Part shown: in pieces, positions 46,700 through 57,789 of the stretch
Layout: each line of letters opens with the position of its first letter
How positions within the stretch are numbered: the first letter of the stretch is position 1
Source: Siphonodentalium dalli
Taxonomy: Eukaryota > Mollusca > Scaphopoda > Gadilida > Siphonodentaliidae
Assembly: GCA_032622095.1 (NCBI GenBank)
Contig: CP136061.1
Location: 48,057,797-48,121,796, forward strand
Length of the DNA stretch: 64,000 nt
Reading direction: 5' to 3'
Position numbers and translations under genes: made by a program
The notes under the pieces: model-generated
Seen by the model: only the letters and a program-made list of their open reading frames with translations
Told to the model about the DNA's origin: nothing
Databases searched by the model: none

Positions 46700-49330
46700 T
46701 CATTTAAGCAAATTGTTCTCTTAGTCTTTGTTATAACTGGGCCCATGGATGTACTGTTCTATAGTATGTGATTTTCTCAATAAGCCACATTAAAGATGGC
46801 TGGGTCATTTCGAGTTTGCAGATACAAATATACTTCTTAAACAAAAGTATACACATGTCTAGATCTAATTGATCCAAATTGTTTATTCGAAGTATGCAAA
46901 CATATGCGATATATCTAATATGACGTTATGTGTTAATTGAAGATTTTCCTGGAGCTTCCATAAAATTGTCTTTGATGTGGGGCATTCATATAGCAAGTGG
47001 GGGCGTTTTCTGTGTATTATTACAGAAAGTACATTGCTCAGTTTCTGATATTTTCATTTTGTACAATTTTGAGTTGGTGTACAAAATGTCATGTATGATT
47101 TTATATTGGAAAGTCTTTATTCCAGGTATTTTGGGGTAGAATTGCATCTAATTTATTTTCATATTTTCTTTGCACAATTGTTGGCAAAGCTGCATGGTTG
47201 GATAGAAACAAAAATGGGTAAAAAGCTTTACATGGATTCATTGAACGCTTGAGTTTCAATATTTGTATTAGTCACCGAAGTTAGTTTTTCATTAGTACTC
47301 ACACATGCTCTCCATGGTATTGCATTTAGGAGTCCTTGACAAATAATAAAATTCACCTTTATATTATATTTGCTACAAAATTTTCCTCATACCTGAGAAA
47401 ACCAGATCTATCTTTAATTAAGTCGTTAATGAAGAAAATATCGTTTTGTATCCATATCGTGTTATAAAAAGATTTGTAATTTGCTAATATATTGTGGTGT
47501 TTGTGGATTGTTTGTGACATAATATATAGGGATGTGGTGAGTGGTGTACATGTACCTAAATCAAGGCTTGACCAGGCTAAACACATCTATCCAGAATGGG
47601 TTAAATGTTCTTATCCCGCGAAGGTCCTTCCATTTAAATACGTAATTTTGTCACCCCAAAGCGAGCGGTTGTGTAGTAGAATAGTTTTACAGTCGGTCAT
47701 TACCAGAGGGTCAATCAACGTTTTTTAGCCATGCCATCGTCAAAGCATTTACAAACGCGTCGACATGGGGAAATTTGATACCCCATCTTCAATTTGATTT
47801 ATTACTACACTCCTTATTATATCATTTTTACCTGGCCATAGAAAGCTAAATAGGCTTTTTTCAATTCCATTTTGACGCGTAAGGCAGCACTGTTACGCAG
47901 TGTTTCAATATGAGTAGGGCTAGTGTTTTGATAACTGTAGTTCTTCCCATTATGCTAAGATTTCTGAATAACCGATCATATAGTAGGTTTTCAATTTCTG
48001 TTAGTTTGTTTCTGTAATTTATCTCAATATAGTCTTGGCCAAATAAGTTATATCTATGCCAAGAATCGTGAACGATTCATTGTGATTCCATTTGATTTGT
48101 TAATCTGTTGGTTTTTGCTCATCACAACCCCGTTTTGATCCAATTCATATCACCTGAGTTTTATCAAAATTAGCTTTTAGGCCAGATATTTTGGTAAAAT
48201 TATCAAACAAACGTAGAGATGTATTCATAGAATAGCTGTCATCCTGGATGTCAAGTCGTCTGCATATTGAGATAACATGACCTCAGACTCATGTATTTTT
48301 ATTCCATTAATATTTGGATGAAATTTCAAAGAAGTGCTCAGTATTTCAGTACACAAAATAAAAAGATACGGTGACAATGACCCCCTTGACGGACACCTCT
48401 ACTTATATTATTATTTTTAGATAGATTACCATTGTTCAGCATATAAATGAAAATGTGATTGTAAAAGGTATTAATCCATTTTATTAATGATGGCCCAAAA
48501 TTGAATTTTTTTTAATGTTTTATCAATGAAATCCCATTTGAGTGAATCAAAGGCCTTTTCAAAAATTCAGTAGAATTAAAAGTCCTGGAATATCCAGGTT
48601 TTCACACTCTTCTATAAGATCAGAAGTTAATTTTGTTGATTCACCTATCAACCTGCCAGCCATAAAACCCGGCTGAGTGTCTGAGAAAAGTTTTGGGAGA
48701 TATATTTTAATATTAGTTGCCATAGCAGCTGATCCTATTTTGAGTCAACATTCAGAAGTAAAATAGGCCTCCAATTTTTTATATTCGTTTTTGGCTTATT
48801 TTGTTTTGGGATGCAGGTAATAATCCCACATTGTGTAATCGACAATTGTTCTTTTCCATATCCATGATTAAGTGAAATCAATAAATAGATGCTTATGTCG
48901 TTCCAGAAATGTTATAAAATTCTTCTGTAAATCCGTCGCTTCCTGGGGATTTGATATTAGCCATTGATTTCAATGATGTACTGCATTCATGTTAAAGGAG
49001 GGGGGGCTTCAATGGAATCTCTTTTTTCTTTTAATTCTAGAAGTTCGGAATGGGGGTTGTTTGTATACCAGAACACATCTTCCGTCAACTCAGTGCTATC
49101 TCATATATGAGATTGGTATAGGTTTTGGTAAAAAGTTTCCTGCACTTTAATTATCTGCGAAAATTCAGTTAATTCAGTTCCATCATTTGCTATTAATTTT
49201 TGGATGAGTTTTTCTGTTTAATGTCTCTTTTCCAAGTTGCTGAAATATTGGTTGACTTTTCACCTCGGACTTTCTATTTAGCTTTTGTTCTAATTATCAT
49301 TCCCTGTATCTTTGTATTTCGAATGGTAAA
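46700..49330 (-). pseudogene. Decayed L1/Tx1-like LINE ORF2 remnant
   Basis: Minus-strand reading shows RT landmarks in order, in several frames with stops: KNWRPILLLNVD (about 48740-48825), FEKAFDSLKWDFIDK (about 48530-48570), RCPSRGSLSPYLFILCTE (about 48340-48400) and QYADDLTS (YADD at 48256-48267). Further on come a GRTTVIKTLAL block (about 47920-47960), FYNTIWIQNDIFFINDLIK (about 47400-47470) and a C-terminal KIIHDILYTNSKLY...CTFCNN segment (about 47000-47110). This set is typical of the L1/Tx1 group, not of the CR1-like copies elsewhere here. The endonuclease part is absent. 3' boundary near 46340-46700, 5' near 49330-49480. Confidence 0.8.
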
Positions 49331-49664
49331 TAGGTCTTGACATATTATGGGGTGCGTGAAACTGATTAATTAGTACTCAGACGCTATGCCAACTGGGGGA
49401 ATGTAGCATTCTACTAACATCGTCGAAATCTCAAAGAAATGGACCATACCACTCCATAGAAACATCGTGTTAACAACCCATTAGTACTCCCATATCTCAC
49501 AAAACGGCACCAATTTGGCGTCTTTAAATCACACGTTTAGATTCCTTGTATCATGGAGAAGAATTTGTATCAAATTGGTGGAAATTGGCGCTAAAAATAT
49601 TTGTTATCAATTTTGGTGTCTCTCTCCCCTTCCATGCGCCCGACTTGACTTGACATTGTATTAG

Positions 49665-50252
49665 CCTGGCCTTAAAACGGTCAAGTGTGTTACACTAATT
49701 CATGTTTGTTGATTGATCAGATGGCAGTTGGGCCATCAGTTTATTGCTCAACAAAAGACACCATAAAAGACACGAACTGACATCACATCTTACTGACCTA
49801 ATTGACTAAAAGCAGTTGGTAAGAATAGTTGGCCGTGTTTGTATAGCGCGGCATTAGGATAATCAATAATAACTGATAATTCACAGGTAGAATATTGGGC
49901 TAGCTTAAAGTAGTGTATATATATTTATTTATTTATCGCAGGTCATAAATATGCTTGAGGAGCAGGTTTTTTTGGGAACGAGGCTTTCCCTGATAAATAA
50001 ACTATTTTGTTAATCTGACCTTACATAGGTCAAGTCTGTTACACTAAATCCTGTTTGTTGATTGGCAGCTGCCAGTTGGGCCATGAATTTTATGCCCCAA
50101 TAAGAGACACCATAACGTGAACTAATATGACATCTTGTTGACCTAATTGACTAATCGCAGTTGGTAAGAATAGTTGGCCATGTTTGTATAGCGCGACCAT
50201 AGGGTAATCAATAATAATTGAAAATTCACAGGTAGAATATTGGGCTAGATTA
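49665..50252. repeat. Two direct copies of a roughly 245-bp repeat
   Basis: 49665-49907 and 50009-50252 share ggtcaagt.tgttacactaa, tgacctaattgacta, gcagttggtaagaatagttg and ttcacaggtagaatattggg, with scattered differences. Confidence 0.85.
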
Positions 50253-50516
50253 CATTACTTCATGATATAACCTTTGTAAATTTCAGCTGATTTTATTGTA
50301 ATAACTATGAAAAATGTTATATAGCCACTTTGCCCAAAGGACACAGTGCCATATCCTGCAATAAAACACACCAAAGGCCAACATAAATAAACTGCTAGAT
50401 TAACATTCAACTTTCAGAAAAATGGGGCGTGAGGGCGAATTTTATTTGTTATATTTTATTCATAAATGGTCATTGGAAGTTCTAAATATTGAAGCAATAT
50501 CCTATCTAATTTAATA

Positions 50517-50560
50517 CTAGGATAGGATAGGATATTTTATTTCAATACACATACATATTA
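50517..50560 (-). mobile_element. LINE 3' tail with (GGATA)n
   Basis: ctaggataggataggatatt is the reverse complement of the tail at 42766-42797. Confidence 0.5.
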
Positions 50561-50865
50561 GGTGTTTAGATTGTCCGTTTGATCAAAATAGACTGACTAA
50601 TGGGTCTTCTAAACGTAATTTGACGGTTAAGTCATGATCAAAAAGTTGACATCAAAATGATCCAAACAAAAACAAAATGAGAAGGGGACTAAACATAGGG
50701 TCAGGGAATGTAAATATAGCAATGTTTATATATCGGCCTAAATTACATTCATTTATCAACTATTTACATATAATAATAGCCCATTCCAATGAATAATCTT
50801 AACTTTTAAATCTGATCAGGAGAAGCCATTCAGGGACCAACATTAAGAGTTAATAATATACATAC

Positions 50866-51042
50866 CAGATCTGATTGAAGAGCTTTCTCTATAAATTGGG
50901 CTGTCACTGTGTCTCTGCCCACAAACAGCAGCTTATTAATAATGTTGAATGACTGATTGGGTTTAACTTTTCTTTTTCGGATAATAGCTCTTTTCTTGAT
51001 AAAGTCAGGAATCAGTATCTCAGCATCCAATGCCATATCAAC
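50866..51042 (-). CDS. TRPA1: TRPA-like channel, penultimate exon (59 codons)
   Basis: Minus-strand exon between acceptor gttgcag and donor GTATGT, phase 0 at both ends. It starts VDMALDAEILIPDFIKK, which aligns by position with the start of the TRPA1 segment after the TRP-like helix (V-E/D, then a Pro-containing P-x-F/W-x-x-K helix). It then reads IRKRKVKPNQ and a KLLFVGRDTVTAQFIEKALQ helix, probably the first turns of the C-terminal coiled coil continued in the 33472-33678 exon. Previous exon at 53679-53747, intron 2.6 kb. Confidence 0.75.
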
Positions 51043-51668
51043 CTGCAACAACCACCAGAAATAATATCTGTGTTCACAAGAAATATAGAGCGTCGATTTC
51101 ATTGGTCGATTCGAAAAAGAGTCTGACAATATTTGCTAAGAACCTTGTAATTGGGACCCATGATAATACATAATAATAATAGCATAAAGTTTATTGCCGT
51201 AGAGTTGGAAACAATCATGAGGCCCGGCATTACTCAACTAGAAAGCAATGTCGATTGAAACTGATTAAAAGAATTGTGTAATTTTGACGCGTAACGTTAC
51301 CTTCTTTACCATGACGTCACAAAATCAGAACGATATCAGAACAAACAATCTGATTAAGTGTCAACATTTGCCCAATAATTATGCACAGATGTTTTCATTG
51401 ATTCCCATTGTGTTGCCCGGCTAGCCAGTTGTCTATTGCCAGTCAATCACTGAAAACATGTCAATTTTTCGGTAGGGTGCCCTATGAAACATAGCAAAAA
51501 ATATATATTTTGTCACCTATCTCGGTCGGCGCCCTCTGAATTCGTAAACTGGAGTTATTTTTCCATAAGAAAATGATTCCGATGTGCGACACCTACCCCC
51601 CCCCCCCCAGTACCGCCTAGACTAATTCCATAGTTTTACAGTGGCTGGTAGGAATAAGTTTTCATATC

Positions 51669-52070
51669 TTGTCGCAAGAAAACGGGGCGGCTCCCAGATA
51701 CCGGAGGGACAAGTGTATGCAAGTAAGAAGGCGTGTCTCGCTTAAGCATTTAAACAAAAATAATGAGTTTTGCTTTTACTCTTCTGATCGAAAGTGTGTC
51801 CCAGCTGGTTTAGGTTCTCGTAATACAAATTCCTTACTACAGCTTCTAGTTGCCCCTGTGACTAATCGCGCGGCTTCCTATTATCCCATGCATGTTGAGG
51901 AAGCATATACCGTTACTGGACGGATATATGATAAGTTAATGCGTTCCAGGGTTCTTCTGTCCACAATGAATTTATACTTCATCCGTATATACAGACGACT
52001 TGCAGCTCGATATCTATATCAGTTGTATGATCATACCAAGTACCATCCCAATCCGTCCGAAATCGCATAA
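51669..52070 (+). other. Unrecognised ORF, up to 133 codons
   Basis: Open frame opening at a TTG codon, with fairly even composition and a basic N-terminal part (RYRRDKCMQVRRRVSLKHL). It includes a SYYPMHVEEAYTVTGRIYDK region and an RIYRRLAARYLYQLYDH helix. No family recognised. It lies on the opposite strand to, and inside an intron of, the TRPA-like gene, so it may be a mobile-element fragment or chance. The adjoining frame 52000-52215 (YHAQKLSSGGVIVRSLYKKM) could be a continuation after a frameshift. Confidence 0.25.
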
Positions 52071-53231
52071 TCGTCAAGTGCCAAATCGCGAGACTTCTGT
52101 GCGTTTCCGGCGAGAGAAAGTCTACCATGCCCAGAAATTGAGCTCAGGGGGCGTTATTGTGAGAAGTTTATATAAGAAAATGATGTTTCCCCCTCAGCAA
52201 AACGCCATTGTGTAAAGTATGTATATGTAAAGCGGCTCTTGGTCCGCATAATTCAATAAACCTGAAATTCCTCTTCTTGTATTTCCACAACCCCATCCTT
52301 TCCAGTGCTTTTTACTATGCCAAATCCGAAAGCATTCTGAGTGGAGCATGCGCTCAATTTTACCACAATTTTACTACAATCATCAGGTTATTGTCATCTT
52401 GGTATTGTTTCAATATTGCTGATCAAAATCATTGTCATGACGGGATCGTAAGTTTATTAAAACAAGTTTTATAAAATATTACAAAATGATACGTGGTACA
52501 TATGTGTTTTAATTTCTTCAATATTCTGTCCAGACATTTGAAGAGGTGAGTGGTGGATTGCGTTGGTTTCCATGATATCAGAAGTCACACTGTTTTGACG
52601 TGATTGAATTTAACTTGACATTTTTTGCGACTAATCGAAAATCAACCTGATGTCGTTTGTTAATAACTTGTAGGGCCAATATGGATCTTCAATGGAAAGA
52701 TATAGAGTCAGCAAAAAGCCTTATATTGCTCGCAACATTTTCTATACCATGTCATTAATGTAGACTGAATGAGAAAAGGGTCAAGTATGGATCCATGGGC
52801 ACCATCTGAGACACACTTTCAGCTTAAATTGGATTTGAAACAATTACTCACTGCTGTCTATTATCTAAATATTTTCCAGAAGATCGTATGTCGCGCCGAT
52901 AATTCCCAAACTTTTAAGTTTAAACATATAAGACCACGGTGCCACAACTTATCAAAAGCCATGCAAATATACGTCGCAGAACAGACATATAACTTATTTG
53001 CTACTATCAAGGGAAGATATGAAGTAATGAGAAACGTCAGTTAACTGAAAGATTGCACTGTCATGAGGGGTGAATCCAGACTGAAGATTTGTTAGGAGGT
53101 TGTTGGTCAACAAGTGAAACGAAATATCACTAGTACATCATGCTTGGGCATTCAAATAGTGTTTTTTCCCCTCATAATTTAACACTGAACTAAGATTATT
53201 GCTCTAAAATTAGACGCTCCCGCTATATTAA

Positions 53232-53449
53232 ACCTTCCAACACTGGAGCTTCTTGAACTTTTCCGAAAATCCTGTGCCAATGCATTCTCTTATATATGCG
53301 AGTCTCCCATAGGGCGCCTCGGATATATAAGAGAATACATTGGCCTAACGCATTTATGAGAGGCTTATATGGGACACTCGCATATATAAGATAATGTACT
53401 GACACAGGATCTTTAATGCTGCACCAGTGCAGCTCCAGTCATGAAAGGG
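53232..53449. mobile_element. TTAA-flanked hairpin MITE, family C, copy 1 (218 bp)
   Basis: TTAA at 53228-53231 and 53450-53453. Ends are ACCTTCCAACACTGGAGC and, inverted, CCCTTTCATGACTGGAGC. One recognisable hairpin (53277-53343) and a degenerate mirror copy (53341-53406). Lies 230 bp from a TRPA exon. Confidence 0.75.
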
Positions 53450-53678
53450 TTAACCTATTCCCCACACCATGGCCGAGAACACACGTTGAATGACATTTCA
53501 GGAGGACGAGAATAGCAAACAGAGAATGGAGGCACCAATTGCCAAGTCTGATTCGAAAATTTTGAATCATTGTATGTCGAATCGAATCGAAGCTCTGTGA
53601 CATTTTTGAATCAAAATGAATACTCGATGCTTCGCCGTGCCCCATGCGTTCTAACTCCTTCCAATTACATGCACTTAC

Positions 53679-53747
53679 CTGCTTAGCCATTCTTTTGAGT
53701 TTTGCCTGCTGTTGTACGTCTTGGATGTTACCAACAGCCAAACCTAC
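53679..53747 (-). CDS. TRPA1: TRPA-like channel, end-of-S6/TRP-domain exon (23 codons)
   Basis: 69-bp minus-strand exon with acceptor tttgcag and donor GTAAGT, phase 0 both sides. The product VGLAVGNIQDVQQQAKLKRM plus AKQ matches the hallmark of TRPA channels directly after S6 (human TRPA1 has GLAVGDI-x-x-V-Q-x-x-A-x-LKR-I-A at this place). This is the strongest evidence for the gene's identity: a non-selective cation channel of the plasma membrane used in sensing irritants or temperature in known members. The preceding exon (pore and S6) was not found in 53748-64000, so the upstream intron is either over 10 kb or the exon escaped notice. Which TRPA subfamily cannot be said. Confidence 0.85.
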
Positions 53748-53846
53748 CTGCAAACCATTTGAGAGTATATTAAAGATATTATGCGATACGAGTCTCTTCT
53801 AATGATATATATAAATGAGAGTATTCTACTTACCAATGTCTGTTAA

Positions 53847-54100
53847 CCCTTCCACGACAGGAGCGTCCTGCAATGTTGCGAAAACCCTGTGCCAATGCAT
53901 TTCCTTATATATGTGAGTCTCCTATAGGGAGCCTCGCATATATAAGAGCATACATTGGCCTAAAATATTCATCTTGACCTTGTAAGTCAGTGCATTCTCT
54001 TATATATGCCAAGCTCCATTTGAGAGACTAGCATACTATAAGAGAATGTACTGGCACATGATGTTAATGCTATACCAGCGCAGCTCCCGTCAAGAACGGG
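53847..54100. mobile_element. TTAA-flanked hairpin MITE, family C, copy 2 (254 bp)
   Basis: TTAA at 53843-53846 and 54101-54104. Ends are CCCTTCCACGACAGGAGC and, inverted, CCCGTTCTTGACGGGAGC. Hairpins at 53892-53958 and 53988-54054. It starts 100 bp upstream of the TRPA exon 53679-53747 (in gene orientation). Confidence 0.8.
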
Positions 54101-54234
54101 TTAACATTACATATAAGTAGCAATACGCGATTTAATGGGTTTGTAGGAGGGCTGAACAATATGATTTTAGCATATAAGAGCAATAACTGTCAGTTTGGCC
54201 TATGTTGATCGTAAGTAGTATAGTGGACGTGAAC

Positions 54235-55210
54235 ATCCAATGACTTAAGAATAAAGTTATTCGCCACCCCCAATTTCAGATCGCAGATTTTTATTCGCAC
54301 AATTTGACTTCCAGTTCTATAAAATGATTGTTTATGAATGAAGGATCGTCTAATCCAATGCACAGAGTACGAAGCTCATCTGACATCCAAGTTTTAAGAA
54401 TAAAGTTATTCGAACCCTCAACCACCAACAAATTTAGATCGCAGTTTTTGGTTCGCAATTCCAGTTCTATAAACTGATTGTTTATGATTGAAGGATTGTC
54501 TAATCTAATGTACAAGTGAGAACCTTATCTGACGTCCTAGTTTTAACAATAATGCCATTCGCCACCCCACACCTCAAATTCTGATCACAGACATTTTACC
54601 GAAATGTACTTCTCAACCTAGATATTGAGCACTTGCGATCCAATGAGTGCCAAGTGTAAGCAGGTCACACTATTTGGGGCTTAAGAGTGCTTACATATCC
54701 AGGAAATGACTTTTAACATTCAAGAATCGCTTAATATATAATGCACGAAACAAGAAATTCATCTGACATCCAAGTTTTAAGAATAAAGTTATTCGCTACC
54801 CATCCCACCCCAACCAATTCAGATCGCAGATGTTTGTTCGGAATTCCATTTCCAGAAAATGATTGTTTGTGATTGAAGGATCGTCTAATCTAATGCATAA
54901 AAACCAGAAACTCATCTGACATCCAAGTTTTCAGAATAAAGTTATTCGCTTCATGTAAGCTCATCTGACATTTAAGTTTTAAGAATAAAGTAATTCGCCA
55001 CCCCAACAAATTAAGATAGCAGATTTGTTTTCGGAATACCGCTTCCAGTTCTAGAAAATGATTGTTTATGATTTAGGGATCGCCTAATCTAATGCACAGA
55101 GAAAGAAACTTAACAGACGTCCGAGTTTTAAGAATAATGTTATTCGCCACCACCCCCATCTCAAATTCCGATCACAGAGATTTGTCCGAAATGTACTTCT
55201 AAACATTGTG
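54235..55210. repeat. Degenerate tandem array, about 150-180 bp unit
   Basis: Six to seven units with gttttaagaataaagttattc, cagatcgcagattttt, aaaatgattgtttatgattg and gaaggatcgtctaatctaatg. Neighbouring units differ by indels. Non-coding. Confidence 0.85.
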
Positions 55211-57220
55211 AATGTGCACTTGCGATGCAATGAACGCCTAATATATTACTACAAGAATCCTTACATCTAATGCACAAGACAATAATCTGACACCAAGTTT
55301 TATGAAACAAAGAGGTACCCCTTCCCCTGCCCTCCTTTAATCATCAATCAGTTATGCAACATCCCATCTCCACCTGACATACATGTCACATAATTGTTAG
55401 CGAAGTTTGAAGTTCCAGTGTTAGAAACAAACATGTTATGTAAACCCCCCTCCCATATTGTATCCCAACCCACAGCCTTTTGGATAAGGACTGAAAATCA
55501 TTATTCCCGATGCTTGAGATCATCATACTCTCCGTATTTGGAGCAAATACAGAAAATATATAAACGCTATTCTGGCGAATAGCGATTCCTATGCAATGTG
55601 ACTGCCAATATTTAATGCAGTACAGACATATATTATGAGAACAAAAAGATCCCCATGATTCTACCATTTATACGGGTTACGAATCGCTGTGGATTCCGGC
55701 CGCGTTATGCGGCAGCATGATATTCCCCAATATATATGTAGAACTAAATGCCTTCCGATAACGATTATTTTGTATTTTACTTACTTGTCCTTATCCTGTA
55801 TATACGTGAACTGATTCTACATGAAGGATGCTGCAATACACACATTGAACCCACTTGAAATAGGAATTGTCCTGTTCGGGTAAGTGCTGCTGAATGTGTT
55901 CTTATACTCACCGAACATATAAAATCCACGACATATTTTGATTATGAACACACGTAGCCGTGTGTGTTTGTTTAATTACTTTTTGACGGATGTAACCAGT
56001 TAAACAGCCACTGTGATTGACCCCCTCCCATGGCGAGGTCCATATTACTATATAGACGAGCATAATGTTTATCATGCAACAACCCAATCTTTGAAAACTC
56101 CCCACCACTGTCATTATTTCACGATTCATCTGTCCCCCTTCTTTCTTCTACTTTCGCACTCCTCTATCTCTCTTTCTTTCTCCCTATCTCTCTGCCTCAA
56201 GCTATCCCTAACACTATCTTCTCCCTGTTTTCCATTCCTAACTCAAATTTAGCTATATATCTCCATTTCTCCTAAAACCATTTTTGCAATCTCTTCCCGT
56301 CTGATCGATACCCATCCCTCACTTATTGGGGAAAGGGGGAATGTCACCAAAGAGGAGAAGACTTCATATAAGCCCTCGGGCTTGTGGTCTGATCCTCGTT
56401 TCCATACACTAACTCTTCTGTTTTGTATATATGTGTCCTCTATATAATATATTATTTTTTGGATTTGGAAATAAAAATATGTTTACACTATATATATGGT
56501 GGCTGGTAAAACAGAGAAACTTACGCTTATGAATAGCATTGGTTCCAGAACGTTCCGTAAATCGATTTATCTATAGCATGTATACCACTTATTATTCCAG
56601 AAGAGATCGTTCATTGAGTAGAGACCCTCTATATATGGGCATTTAAAATATATTGAATGGACATGATGGAGCATGTAAATGATACCTTTGACAATAGCAC
56701 ATGGGCCATGGATAGGGGTTAGATGGGGAAGCAGAAACTAGGAAACACGCTCTTCATTAAGGTTCCATTAGGCTCGATTCCAGAACGTTCCATAATCGAT
56801 TTTCATATTCTTAACATTTATTAATTTTCCGCTAAAAGGTTCCATAATCAATTCTTCTCATTGGATGATGCAGTTACAAATATGTTTACTACACGCATGC
56901 TTGAATGTGAGATGAGCGAATAGGTCCATTCATATATACTAGAAACACACGAACATCCCAGGCATGAATAGGTTTGTTAATTTTAACGACATGTATTTGT
57001 TAACAGGGGCGCGAATTCAGAGGGGTGAGGGGGGGGGGGGGTCATAATGAACGACATGTGGCTTCATTCGGGGTAGTGGCTGCTTGGTCTGCGGCATCTG
57101 CTTGTATTGTGGGTTTCAATTCACAGAGAAGTTAAGGTAATTGAGAATCTTCGAGAGACAAACAAAGTTAATGTCTGCCATTGAAATAACAGTGGACCAT
57201 TATGCTGGGAGAAATGTCGT
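55211..57220. other. No gene; pyrimidine-rich and short duplicated stretches
   Basis: Pyrimidine-rich tract 56125-56260. A diverged pair ttccagaacgttcc.taa.cga (56546 and 56768). A G-run near 57027-57040. Confidence 0.5.
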
Positions 57221-57227
57221 TTATAAT

Positions 57228-57425
57228 TAGACTCAAACTTGTCATTAGTATACCGGAAATTGTATTTCGTACCAATTTGGCTAATACCTGGAATGCTACA
57301 TGCCATACATACTAAACATATAATTAATCGACTCAAACTTGTTATTATTATATAGCAATAATTTTATCATACCAGTTTGACTAATACTTGGAGTGTCGCA
57401 TGCCATAGCATACTAACATTTAAAT
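57228..57425. repeat. Direct repeat, about 103 bp, two units
   Basis: 57228-57327 and 57331-57425 share gactcaaacttgt.attag.ata, taccagtttg.ctaatac.tgga and gcatgccata..atacta. Confidence 0.8.
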
Positions 57426-57789
57426 GTTCAGCAGCCTATGGCGTTACTCGGCTCAATATTATTATTAACTATCGTTATGCGAAAAGCCGAATACAATCAT
57501 TTAATGACATCAACATTTTATATCAATTTTATCTTGAAGCTATTGTGTGGAGTATTGTTCTGTTGTAATTGTGTTGCCCTACGCTACAGGAAATTACTCA
57601 AGTTTACAACACTCACTGTGGTGCGGGGACCTCTCCCAGCTGTAAGTATCAATATTGACAAAAACAAAAAAGAAGGAAACAAAGATATTAAATGTTTTGT
57701 TTTGTCTTCTCCCCTCCCCCGGCGCATGTCTTATCATTTTGGCACGATTTCCTGCCTCTGTTGCTATTTGAGGGCGGAGTGGTTTGATG

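Larger units (their letters stand above)
33679..50865 (-). other. Large last intron of the TRPA-like gene (about 17 kb)
   Basis: Donor GTATGT follows 50866 on the minus strand and acceptor AG is at 33680-33679. Filled with LINE remnants, MITEs and degenerate tandem arrays, listed individually. Stretches 33823-36400 and 36660-37120 show no recognised feature apart from short repeats such as gggagaccggaataccggtc, twice near 35743-35806. Confidence 0.6.
51043..53678 (-). other. TRPA-like gene intron (2.6 kb)
   Basis: Consensus donor GTAAGTG after 53679 and acceptor gcag before 51042. Contains two unrecognised + strand ORFs and a hairpin MITE near its 5' side. Confidence 0.65.

Noticed and set aside
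52769-53044. 91-codon + strand ORF as a gene
   Set aside because: No motif, no splice or repeat context; length is within chance for this base composition.
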